NCBI GenBank assembly: GCA_019239785.1
Contig: JAFAZM010000279.1
Location: forward strand, 1 to 27,584
DNA: 27,584 nt
Reading direction: 5' to 3'
Source of the DNA: Sphingomonadaceae bacterium
GTDB lineage: Bacteria > Pseudomonadota > Alphaproteobacteria > Sphingomonadales > Sphingomonadaceae
Shown here: positions 22,118-27,584 of the stretch, piece by piece
Layout: the number at the start of each line of letters is the position of its first letter
How positions within the stretch are numbered: position 1 is the stretch's first letter
The notes under the pieces: model-generated
What the model saw: the letters and a program-made list of their open reading frames with translations, nothing else
Told to the model about the DNA's origin: nothing
Databases searched by the model: none
Position numbers and translations under genes: made by a program

Positions 22118-22270
22118 CGCTCATCCTGAGTAGGGACTGAGCCTGGCGAAGCATGTCCTGAGCGCCTGCCTTGCAGGCAGTCGAAGGGGCCCGTATCGAA
22201 GGACTGCTCGAATGTCGTGCGTCCTTCGATACGCCGGTTCGACAAGCTCACCGGCTACTCAGGATGAGCG
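22118..22270. repeat. Palindromic repeat family 2, full copy
   Basis: A 153-base imperfect palindrome downstream of the GH3 gene. Outer arms CGCTCATCCTGAGTAG (22118-22133) and CTACTCAGGATGAGCG (22255-22270) are perfect reverse complements, as are CGTATCGAAGGAC (22192-22204) and GTCCTTCGATACG (22221-22233). The left and hairpin parts recur at 13503-13572. No protein is encoded. The structure is MITE-like or REP-like and probably folds strongly in RNA, serving as a terminator-like end for the GH3 transcript. Confidence 0.85.
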
Positions 22271-22306
22271 AGTCAGGATTAACGCACGCCGCTCTAAAAC
22301 GCGCAA

Positions 22307-22336
22307 GCGCCCCTCCCCGCGAAGGGGGAGAGGCGC
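22307..22336 (-). terminator. Probable terminator of the small peptide gene
   Basis: GCGCCCCTCCCC (22307-22318) and GGGGAGAGGCGC (22325-22336) pair with one mismatch around a 6-base loop. Read on the minus strand the hairpin lies 20 bases after the stop of the 47-aa peptide gene and is followed a few bases later by GTTTTAG. The weak T run makes this a tentative intrinsic terminator. Confidence 0.45.
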
Positions 22337-22355
22337 CCGGCCGCAGCCTCGCGCG

Positions 22356-22499
22356 TCAGATGTAGGTGCAGAGCTCGTACCAGTGCGTGCAGGAGTCGGC
22401 GGGCTGGCCGCCGTCGACGCGGCTGGCGGCGGCCGGGCCGGCGCCGATGCCGAGGACCAGGGTGGCGACAAAGCACGCGAGCGTCAAAGTCTTCTTCAT
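22356..22499 (-). CDS. 47-residue secreted cysteine-containing peptide
   Basis: A short minus-strand gene from ATG 22499 to TGA 22356. It starts MKKTLTLACFVATLVLG, a textbook signal peptide, with a cleavage site after AAA near residue 25. That leaves a mature peptide of about 22 residues starting SRVDGGQPADSCTH and ending YELCTYI, with two cysteines five residues apart that could form a disulfide. AGGA lies 8 bases upstream of the ATG. A terminator-like hairpin follows the stop. I do not recognise the family. The signal peptide, ribosome site and hairpin together argue for a real gene. It is preceded by an unusually low-GC upstream region. Confidence 0.62.
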   Translation of the reverse strand: MKKTLTLACFVATLVLGIGAGPAAASRVDGGQPADSCTHWYELCTYI

Positions 22500-22790
22500 G
22501 ACGAACATCCTTTTTTACGCTAATCCGCAGGCCCACCATCCGAGGGTTAGACATTTGCACGGGCACTCCCCGAAGCGGGATCGCCCGACTGTTCATTACT
22601 TCGACTCTGCAGCCGAAGGGACTCTATTTCAGCGAACGTCATCAATATTTCTACGAACTGCACCCAGCGGGGATGGAATCGGACATTTACTACGATCCGC
22701 AACTGTGAACGACCTTCAAAAGGGAACGAGTGACCTGGCCCTGGCTCGGCAGCGGGCTTCCCGATCAGGGCTTTCCAAATATGGAGGACT
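22500..22790. other. Lower-GC gap; upstream region of the small peptide, possible degenerate reading frame
   Basis: About 290 bases with visibly lower GC than the surroundings. On the plus strand one frame is open from about 22504 and reads KGLYFSERHQYFYELHPAGM and then DIYYDPQL before TGA at 22706. The same frame continues after the stop with WPWLGSGLPDQGFPNMEDFI to about 22800. The composition is protein-like but there is no convincing start, and it runs into the stop of the opposing oxidoreductase gene. It may be the remnant of an inactivated gene, or chance. No clear promoter motif for the 47-aa peptide was found. Confidence 0.35.
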
Positions 22791-23768
22791 TTATTCGCGG
22801 GCGCTCGCTCTTACCTGGTCGATGATCTCCAGCCCCGCTCTGGCGTCGGCCGGCTCCACCGGCACCGGCGCCCCGTCAAGGATGGCGGCGGCGACGCCTT
22901 CGTAAAAGGCGAGATAGTTGCCGCGCTCGGTCGGGATCGGCTCGGTGCTGCCGTCGGCCCGGGTGAGAATGCCGTGCCAGCGTTCGTCCTCGACGCCGAA
23001 GGCCGGATCGTCGGGCATCATTCCCGCCTGGGCCTGCGGCTCCTGCGGATCGAGGCCATGTTTGACGAAGCTGCCAAGGGTGCCGTGCAGCGCGAAGCGC
23101 GGCCGCGGCGCCGCGGCAAGCAGGGACGAGGTCAGGATCGCCCGCTTGCGGCCATAGCCAAATGTGACCGCGAAATAATCCTCGACCTCGGTGCCCGCAC
23201 GCTGCCGCTCCACGTCGCCCACGAGCCAGTCCGGCTCGCCGAACAGCAGCAGGGCCTGGTCGACCAGGTGCGGGCCGAGGTCGCTGAGCACGCCGGCGCC
23301 CGGCGCGGCCTGCTCCTTCCAGCCCGGCTTGATCGCCGGCCGGAAGCGATCCCAATGCGACTCGTAGCGCAGCAATTCACCGAGCACGCCGCTCGCCAGC
23401 AGCTTGCGGACGGTCAGGAAGTCGCCGTCCCAGCGGCGGTTGTGGAAGATCGTCAGCACGCGCTGCTGCGCTTTGGCGAGCGCGATCAGTTCGTCGGCCT
23501 CGTCCAGCGTGACCGTGAACGGCTTGTCGATCACGACATGCTTGCCGGCCTCGAGCGCCGCTCTGGCCAGCGGATAATGGGTGACGTTCGGGGTCGAGAT
23601 GACGATCAGGCCGATCTCCGGGTCGGCGATCAGGCCGGCGGGATCGGGGTTCGAGCGCGTGGTGGCGATGCCCGCGAGCGCGAGGCGCGGCGTCGCCCTG
23701 ATCAAAGGCTCGTGAAAGGCGCGGCCGCCAAGGCCGTGGCCGATCAGGCCGGTGCGGATCGGGCTCAA
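22791..23768 (-). CDS. Gfo/Idh/MocA-family oxidoreductase
   Basis: A 325-residue NAD(P)-dependent oxidoreductase. The Rossmann motif is GLIGHGLGGRAFHEP at the N-terminus. The signature EAGKHVVIDKPFTVTLDEAD holds the conserved Lys of the EKP-type motif, here DKP. The C-terminal sheet domain contains GVLSDLGPHLVDQALLLFG with the usual Asp/His pair. Likely acts on a sugar, inositol or sugar acid; substrate unknown. No ATG is well placed. The TTG at 23768 (TTGAGCCCGATC) overlaps the eda stop as TTGA and puts the Rossmann motif near the start, so it is preferred over the ATG at 23810 inside eda. Last gene of the glk-eda unit. Confidence 0.82.
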   Translation of the reverse strand: MSPIRTGLIGHGLGGRAFHEPLIRATPRLALAGIATTRSNPDPAGLIADPEIGLIVISTPNVTHYPLARAALEAGKHVVIDKPFTVTLDEADELIALAKAQQRVLTIFHNRRWDGDFLTVRKLLASGVLGELLRYESHWDRFRPAIKPGWKEQAAPGAGVLSDLGPHLVDQALLLFGEPDWLVGDVERQRAGTEVEDYFAVTFGYGRKRAILTSSLLAAAPRPRFALHGTLGSFVKHGLDPQEPQAQAGMMPDDPAFGVEDERWHGILTRADGSTEPIPTERGNYLAFYEGVAAAILDGAPVPVEPADARAGLEIIDQVRASARE

Positions 23769-24379
23769 AGCCCCGCCGCGAAGCGCGCGTTCGCCTCGAT
23801 CGCGGCCCAATCCTTCGCGTCGAGCGCGGCCGCGGTCACGATCCAGCTCGCGCCGACGCAGTCCACGTTCGGCAGCGCCAGGAAATCCTTGGCATTGTCG
23901 CGGCTGATCCCGCCGGTGGTGCAGAACCGGACCTGCGGAAACGGCCCGGCGAACGACTTGATCGTATCCGCCCCAAGCGGCGCGGCCGGGAAGAATTTGA
24001 GCCGCGAGAAGCCATGATCGAGCGCAAGCATCAGCTCGGCCGCGGTCGCGGCGCCCGGGAGATAGGCGAGACCTCGCTGCGCCGCCGCCGCGAGCAGGTC
24101 CGGCGTCAGTCCGGGCGAGACGAAGAAGGCGGCGCCTGCCGCCTGGGCCGCGTCGAGATCGGCCGGATTGAGCAGGGTGCCGGCGCCGGCGGCGATCTCC
24201 GGCACCTCGGCGGCGACGGCGCGGATCGCGTCGAGCGCGGCCGGCGTGCGCAGGGTGATCTCGACCGTCCTGATCCCACCGGCAAGCAAAGCGCGCGCCA
24301 TCGGCACCGCGTCGTCCGCATCGTCGAGCTGGACCACGGGGATCACCCGTCCGGCCGCGAACACCTCCCCCATGTCCAT
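23765..24379 (-). CDS. eda: KDPG aldolase (2-keto-3-deoxy-6-phosphogluconate aldolase)
   Basis: A 204-residue class I aldolase that splits 2-keto-3-deoxy-6-phosphogluconate to pyruvate and glyceraldehyde 3-phosphate, the final Entner-Doudoroff step. The motifs RVIPVVQLDD, GGIRTVEITLRTPAAL (catalytic Glu), IAAGAGTLLNP and SRLKFFPAAPLG (Schiff-base Lys) are all present, and FCTTGGISRDNAKDFL forms the phosphate site. It starts 4 bases after the glk stop; a second ATG two codons later is an equally possible start. A KDPGal aldolase role is an alternative, because the same family handles the galactonate derivative. Confidence 0.9.
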   Translation of the reverse strand: MDMGEVFAAGRVIPVVQLDDADDAVPMARALLAGGIRTVEITLRTPAALDAIRAVAAEVPEIAAGAGTLLNPADLDAAQAAGAAFFVSPGLTPDLLAAAAQRGLAYLPGAATAAELMLALDHGFSRLKFFPAAPLGADTIKSFAGPFPQVRFCTTGGISRDNAKDFLALPNVDCVGASWIVTAAALDAKDWAAIEANARFAAGL

Positions 24380-24383
24380 GCGA

Positions 24384-25370
24384 TCAGCCCCCGACCCGAT
24401 GCCTCAATGCCGCCGCCGCTCCGATCAGCCCCAGCGCCGGCTCGTCTACCAGCAAGGTCGGCACCTTCGCCAGCTCCTTGCCGAACCGGCCCTTGTCGTC
24501 GAAGCGGGTGCGGAAGCCGCCCTGGACCAGCTCGTCGCGCATCGCCTGCAGCAGATTGCCGGCGACATAGACGCCGCCCCAGGCGCCGAAGGTGAGCGCG
24601 GCATTGCCGGCGAAGCTGCCGAGCACCTCGCAGAAGATGCGGATCGCGCGCGCCGCCAGTTCGTCCCCCCCGGCGCCAGTGACCTGCTCGGGCGTGGTCA
24701 CCGCCTCGCTGCCGCCGATCGCATGGTAGATGTTGAGCAGGCCGGGGCCGCAGAGCAGGCGCTCGTAGGAGACGCGGTGATAGCGTTCGCGCAGCCAGGC
24801 GAGGATCTGGATCTCCTCGTCGCTGACCGGCGCAAAATCGACATGGCCGCCTTCGCTTGAGATCACCGCGGTGCCGCCGCCGCCGCGCAGGATCGCGCCG
24901 ACGCCGAGGCCGGTGCCGGGGCCGACGACGGCGAAGGTCCCCTGCCCCTCCGGCCGCTTCGCCGGTCCGCCGAGCGCGGTGAACTGGCGGTCGCCGAGCT
25001 CGGCGATCGCCCAGCTGTTCGCGGCGAAATCGTTGATCGCGTAGAGCGCGTCGAAGCCGAGCGCCCGCCGCGTCTCCTCGAGCGAGAAATGCCAGGCGGA
25101 ATTGGTGACCTTGATCACATCCTCATTGGCGGGGCTGGCGACCGCGACCATGCCGAAGCGGATGCCGCCGCCGGGCGCCTTCTCCTTCAGATAGGCGTCG
25201 GCCGCCTCGGCAAGGCTGTCGAAATCCTCGACCGGCCAGCGCGCCTCGTGGATCGCGTGGCCGGGATCGTCGAGCGACGCGAGCGCGAAACGGGCATTGG
25301 TGCCGCCGATGTCGGCGACCAGGGCGAGTTCCTCGGGCGCGTGGCGTAAAGAGGCCGCGGCTCTCGGCAT
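24384..25370 (-). CDS. glk: Glucokinase (group A, ROK-independent)
   Basis: A 328-residue sugar kinase that phosphorylates glucose with ATP. Visible motifs are LVADIGGTNARFALAS (phosphate-binding loop 1), YAINDFAANSWAI with the catalytic Asp, VVGPGTGLGVGAIL (ATP loop), and ISSEGGHVDFAP with a substrate-binding Glu and His. It belongs to the bacterial Glk family, not ROK, as it lacks a CxCGxxGC zinc motif. The start MPRAAASLRH at 25370 follows AGGAGG (25381-25386); an in-frame ATG at 25418 has only a weak site. First gene of glk-eda-Gfo/Idh. The rest of the Entner-Doudoroff set (zwf, pgl, edd) is not in the window. Confidence 0.9.
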   Translation of the reverse strand: MPRAAASLRHAPEELALVADIGGTNARFALASLDDPGHAIHEARWPVEDFDSLAEAADAYLKEKAPGGGIRFGMVAVASPANEDVIKVTNSAWHFSLEETRRALGFDALYAINDFAANSWAIAELGDRQFTALGGPAKRPEGQGTFAVVGPGTGLGVGAILRGGGGTAVISSEGGHVDFAPVSDEEIQILAWLRERYHRVSYERLLCGPGLLNIYHAIGGSEAVTTPEQVTGAGGDELAARAIRIFCEVLGSFAGNAALTFGAWGGVYVAGNLLQAMRDELVQGGFRTRFDDKGRFGKELAKVPTLLVDEPALGLIGAAAALRHRVGG

Positions 25371-25466
25371 GGGTGATGACCCTCCTCCAGGGAATGAGAT
25401 GATGGAGGAACCCGTCATCGTCCAATAAGCTCCATCTGCGTCCGGCTCCCTTGCCCAATTCGATCA

Positions 25467-25480
25467 GGACAGCGCTGTCA
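25467..25480. promoter_or_regulatory. Palindromic operator candidate upstream of glk
   Basis: GGACAGCGCTGTCA contains the perfect 12-base palindrome GACAGCGCTGTC (25468-25479), about 97 bases before the glk start and 37 bases downstream of the LacI-type gene stop. The GCGC centre and TGACA-type half-site resemble LacI-family operators, but the half-site differs from those at 2882 and 19721, so a different regulator may bind. Nothing else is evident in the 146-base gap. Confidence 0.45.
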
Positions 25481-25516
25481 ACGAAAGTTATGAAAAAGCA
25501 CGCGCGATCGGCCCGC

Positions 25517-26527
25517 CTAAAGCGGCGGCGCGGTCGAGCCCCTTTTCTGCATGGTGAAATCGAGGCGGGTGACTCGCGGCACGTCATTGCCCCGGATGAG
25601 GTCGATCAAAAGGCCGGTCGCGCAATGCGACATGTTGTAGGTCGGCTGGTGGATGGTGGTGAGCGTCGGCCAGACGATCCGGGCGAGCTGGGTGTCGTCA
25701 TAGCCGGCGACCGAGAGGTCGCGCGGCACTTCCAGGCCGAGCTCATGCGCGGCGAGGACGACGCCGGCCGCCATGTCGTCGTTCGAGGCGAAGATCGCGG
25801 TCGGCCGGTCGGCGCGGCGGAGCAGCAGCAGTGCCGCCTCGCGGCCCGAGGCGGCGGTGTTGTAGCCCTGCTCGGTGAGGTCCTCGGGCGCCTTGCGGCC
25901 GCGCTTGCGGAACGCCTGGCGATAGCCGAGCTTCCGCAAATGGCTGGCGCAATGCTCCGGATGGCCGGTGATGAAGCCGATCCTTTCGTGGCCGAGGTCG
26001 AGCAGATAATCGGTCATCGCCGCGGCCGCGGCTTCGTCGTCGATCACCACCGCCGGCGAATCGAAATCCTCCTCGTCCGGGCCGATCCGGACGAAGGGCA
26101 GGCCCTGCCGCTCGAGCAAGGCGATCAAGGCGCGGTTGGCCGAGAGCGGCGGGGTGACGACCAGCCCGTCGACATGGGTCTGCTCGATCATTGCCAGCAC
26201 CTCGCCGAGCAATTGGTCGCCGAGCCCGTTGCAGGACTGGATGAACAGGCGGAGCTTGCCCTCGCGGCAGCGCGCCATCGCCCCCGACTGGACGTCGAAC
26301 ACATAGTTCGCGCTCGGATTCTCGTAGACCAGGCCGATCAGGTTCGAGCGGCGGCCTGCGAGGCTGCGCGCCGGCAGGCTCGGCTGGTAGTTGAGCGCCG
26401 CCATTGCGTCCTCGACGCGGCCGCGCGTGTCGGGCCGGACGCTGGGCTCGTCGTTCAGCACGCGCGAGACGGTCTTGATCGAAACGCCCGCCAGCGCCGC
26501 CACGTCGTCGATCGTCTTGCGTGCCAT
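25517..26527 (-). CDS. LacI/GalR-family transcriptional regulator
   Basis: A 336-residue repressor-type protein. The N-terminal helix-turn-helix is KTIDDVAALAGVSIKTVSRV (residues about 4-24), with the hinge helix SLPARSLAGRRSNLIGLV at about 50-67. The periplasmic-binding-like sensor domain follows, with GHPEHCASHLRKLGYRQAFR and IFASNDDMAAGVVLAAHELG. The ligand is probably a sugar or sugar acid. Candidate targets are the operators at 2882-2895 and 19721-19734, which would make it a XylR-type regulator, or the palindrome at 25467-25480 before glk. The sequence does not tell which. The ATG at 26527 has only a weak ribosome site; the start fits the family N-terminus exactly. Confidence 0.88.
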   Translation of the reverse strand: MARKTIDDVAALAGVSIKTVSRVLNDEPSVRPDTRGRVEDAMAALNYQPSLPARSLAGRRSNLIGLVYENPSANYVFDVQSGAMARCREGKLRLFIQSCNGLGDQLLGEVLAMIEQTHVDGLVVTPPLSANRALIALLERQGLPFVRIGPDEEDFDSPAVVIDDEAAAAAMTDYLLDLGHERIGFITGHPEHCASHLRKLGYRQAFRKRGRKAPEDLTEQGYNTAASGREAALLLLRRADRPTAIFASNDDMAAGVVLAAHELGLEVPRDLSVAGYDDTQLARIVWPTLTTIHQPTYNMSHCATGLLIDLIRGNDVPRVTRLDFTMQKRGSTAPPL

Positions 26528-26556
26528 GGGTCAATACGGTCCTGGAGCCAAATCAA

Positions 26557-26685
26557 TCCTCCCCCTGAGGGGGAGGGGGACCGCCGCCGAAGGCGGTGGT
26601 GGAGGGGTATCAGCGCGGGAGATCCAATCCCGAACGCTGACACCCCTCCCCCGCTTCGCGGTCCCCCTCCCCTTGCAGGGGAGGA
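26557..26685. repeat. Sphingomonad-type palindromic intergenic element, copy 2 (inverted)
   Basis: A 129-base element with 26-base arms (26557-26582 and 26660-26685) that match the arms of copy 1 at 4474-4606, and inner arms GGGGTATCAGCG (26604-26615) and CGCTGACACCCC (26635-26646) with one mismatch. The CCGCCGAAGGCGG shoulder is on the opposite side from copy 1, so the two copies are in inverted orientation. It occupies most of the gap between the LacI-type gene and the transporter gene, and lies upstream of the former. Confidence 0.85.
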
Positions 26686-26720
26686 ATTTGAGGCAATCAT
26701 TCATCCTCATCACCTCTACA

Positions 26721-27584
26721 CTAATGCACCGTCGCCGGCGCCGCATCCTCGGCGCGGTGTCGCACGGGCGCCCGGGCCGAGGCCAGCGAGAAGATGCACA
26801 GCAAAGCATAGCAGATCGCGGGGACGAAGAAGGCGGTCACGTAATCGGTCATGCCGGAGATGTAGCCGACCAAAGGCGGGATCGCGGCGCCGCCGATGAT
26901 CGAGAAGCAGAGGAAGCCCGAGGTCGCCTCCTCGCTGGCGGTCGTGCGCTCCAGCGTGATCGTGAAGATCACCGGGAACATGATCGAGTTGAACAGGCCG
27001 ATGCAGAGCGCGACCACGCCGGCGCCGACGCCGCCGACCGCGAAGACATAGGCGCACATGACACAGGCGATCGCGGTGAAGGCGGCGAGCAGCCGCGGCG
27101 CCTTTACCCTTGCCAGCAAGGCCGAGCCGACCAGCCGGCCGACCATCGCCCCGCCCCAATAGAGCGCGACCGCCTTGCCCGCCTGCTCGGCGGAGATGCC
27201 GAAGATGCCGTCGTCGCCCATGATATGGCCGATCAGGGGATAGGCGAGCGGCGCGTCGCTATGGCCCCAGATCGCGTCCGAATGGAGGAAGAAGGCCATT
27301 TGCGTGCCGATCGCGACCTCGGCGCCGACATAGAGGAAGATCGCGGCGCCGCCGAGCACAGCCCAGCGCGAGCGCAGCGCATCGGCCATCACCGCGCCGA
27401 TCCCGCGGCGTGCGACCTCGTCCGACGGCTGCGGCGCCGCCTCGGTGACGGTGCGACGGAAGAGGATGAAGAAGATGCCGAGCGCCGCGATCAGGCCGCA
27501 AATCCAGAAATAGGCGCTGTCGATGCCGGCCAGCGAGGTCAGCCGCGCCGCCTGGCTGGTCGAGGCGCAATCCTTGGTCTCGAT
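26721..27584 (-). CDS. FHS-family (FucP/GluP-like) MFS sugar transporter, C-terminal part
   Basis: The last 287 residues of an inner-membrane transporter; the N-terminus lies beyond the window edge. The frame is open from 27584 to TAG at 26721. Around seven hydrophobic segments are visible, among them AYFWICGLIAALGIFFILF, AAIFLYVGAEVAIGTQMAFF and LCIGLFNSIMFPVIFTITLE. The GAEVAIGT and NSIMFPVIFTITLE blocks are typical of the fucose-galactose-glucose:H+ symporters. Probably imports glucose or galactose, consistent with neighbouring glk and eda. A short internal GTG/ATG at 27392 could be mistaken for the start, but the frame and membrane topology continue upstream of it. Confidence 0.85.
   Translation of the reverse strand: METKDCASTSQAARLTSLAGIDSAYFWICGLIAALGIFFILFRRTVTEAAPQPSDEVARRGIGAVMADALRSRWAVLGGAAIFLYVGAEVAIGTQMAFFLHSDAIWGHSDAPLAYPLIGHIMGDDGIFGISAEQAGKAVALYWGGAMVGRLVGSALLARVKAPRLLAAFTAIACVMCAYVFAVGGVGAGVVALCIGLFNSIMFPVIFTITLERTTASEEATSGFLCFSIIGGAAIPPLVGYISGMTDYVTAFFVPAICYALLCIFSLASARAPVRHRAEDAAPATVH

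Noticed and set aside
20287..22251. Open frame of 654 codons on the minus strand
   Set aside because: It is antisense to the GH3 gene, extends into the palindromic repeat, and shows no domain-like sequence.
22118..22270. Palindromic repeat as possible CRISPR or att site
   Set aside because: There is one nested palindrome without regularly spaced repeats and no integrase or cas gene nearby; it fits an intergenic REP/MITE-like element better.
22366..22905. 179-codon plus-strand open frame across the small peptide and gap
   Set aside because: It runs antisense to the peptide gene and the end of the oxidoreductase gene, has no ribosome site and no recognisable domain.
23765..23810. ATG at 23810 as start of the Gfo/Idh gene
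   Set aside because: It would place 14 meaningless residues before the Rossmann motif and overlap eda by 46 bases; the TTG at 23768 gives the expected N-terminus.

Overview
The window is high-GC, densely coded alphaproteobacterial DNA. It most resembles a Sphingomonas-type genome (Sphingomonadales). The grounds are Caulobacter-like xylose catabolic proteins, a glycine-rich lipoprotein lipobox, ATGA/TGATG gene overlaps, and two families of intergenic palindromic elements of the kind common in sphingomonads. No rRNA, tRNA, CRISPR array, transposase or phage gene was found. The assignment rests on recognition of the sequences, not on a search.

Layout. (1) 1-210: 5' part of a small secreted protein, cut by the window edge. 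(2) 327-2751, minus strand: a tightly overlapping arsenic operon, arsR-arsI-arsC-arsN2-aqpS, using an aquaporin instead of a visible efflux pump. (3) 2954-7649, plus strand: sugar-porter MFS transporter, D-xylonate dehydratase (xylD) and a secreted GH27 alpha-galactosidase. (4) 7669-10404, minus strand: a five-gene unit of a secreted protein, an ECF sigma factor, a one-TM protein with a periplasmic YCII/DGPF-like domain (candidate anti-sigma factor) and two related secreted proteins. Divergent from it (10551-13485) are a two-lobed retropepsin-like secreted protease and a Kelch-type lipoprotein. (5) 13588-19690, minus strand: xylX-xylA-xylB-xylC plus a secreted SASA-family carbohydrate acetylesterase. 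(6) 19843-22089, plus strand: secreted GH3 beta-glycosidase, divergent from xylX. (7) 22356-22499: a 47-aa secreted peptide gene, followed by a lower-GC stretch without a convincing gene. (8) 22791-25370, minus strand: glk-eda-Gfo/Idh. (9) 25517-26527: LacI-type regulator. (10) 26721 to the window end: C-terminal part of an FHS/FucP-like sugar transporter.

How it works together. Secreted or periplasmic GH3, GH27 and acetylesterase enzymes would trim plant polysaccharide oligomers. The MFS porters would import the monosaccharides. XylB, XylC, XylD, XylX and the semialdehyde dehydrogenase complete the Weimberg route from D-xylose to 2-oxoglutarate, while Glk and Eda feed hexoses into the Entner-Doudoroff route. 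Two near-identical LacI-type operators, one before the transporter/xylD unit and one in the xylX/GH3 divergent promoter, suggest a shared regulon. The least familiar part is the ECF unit with its DGPF-domain membrane protein and divergent protease.
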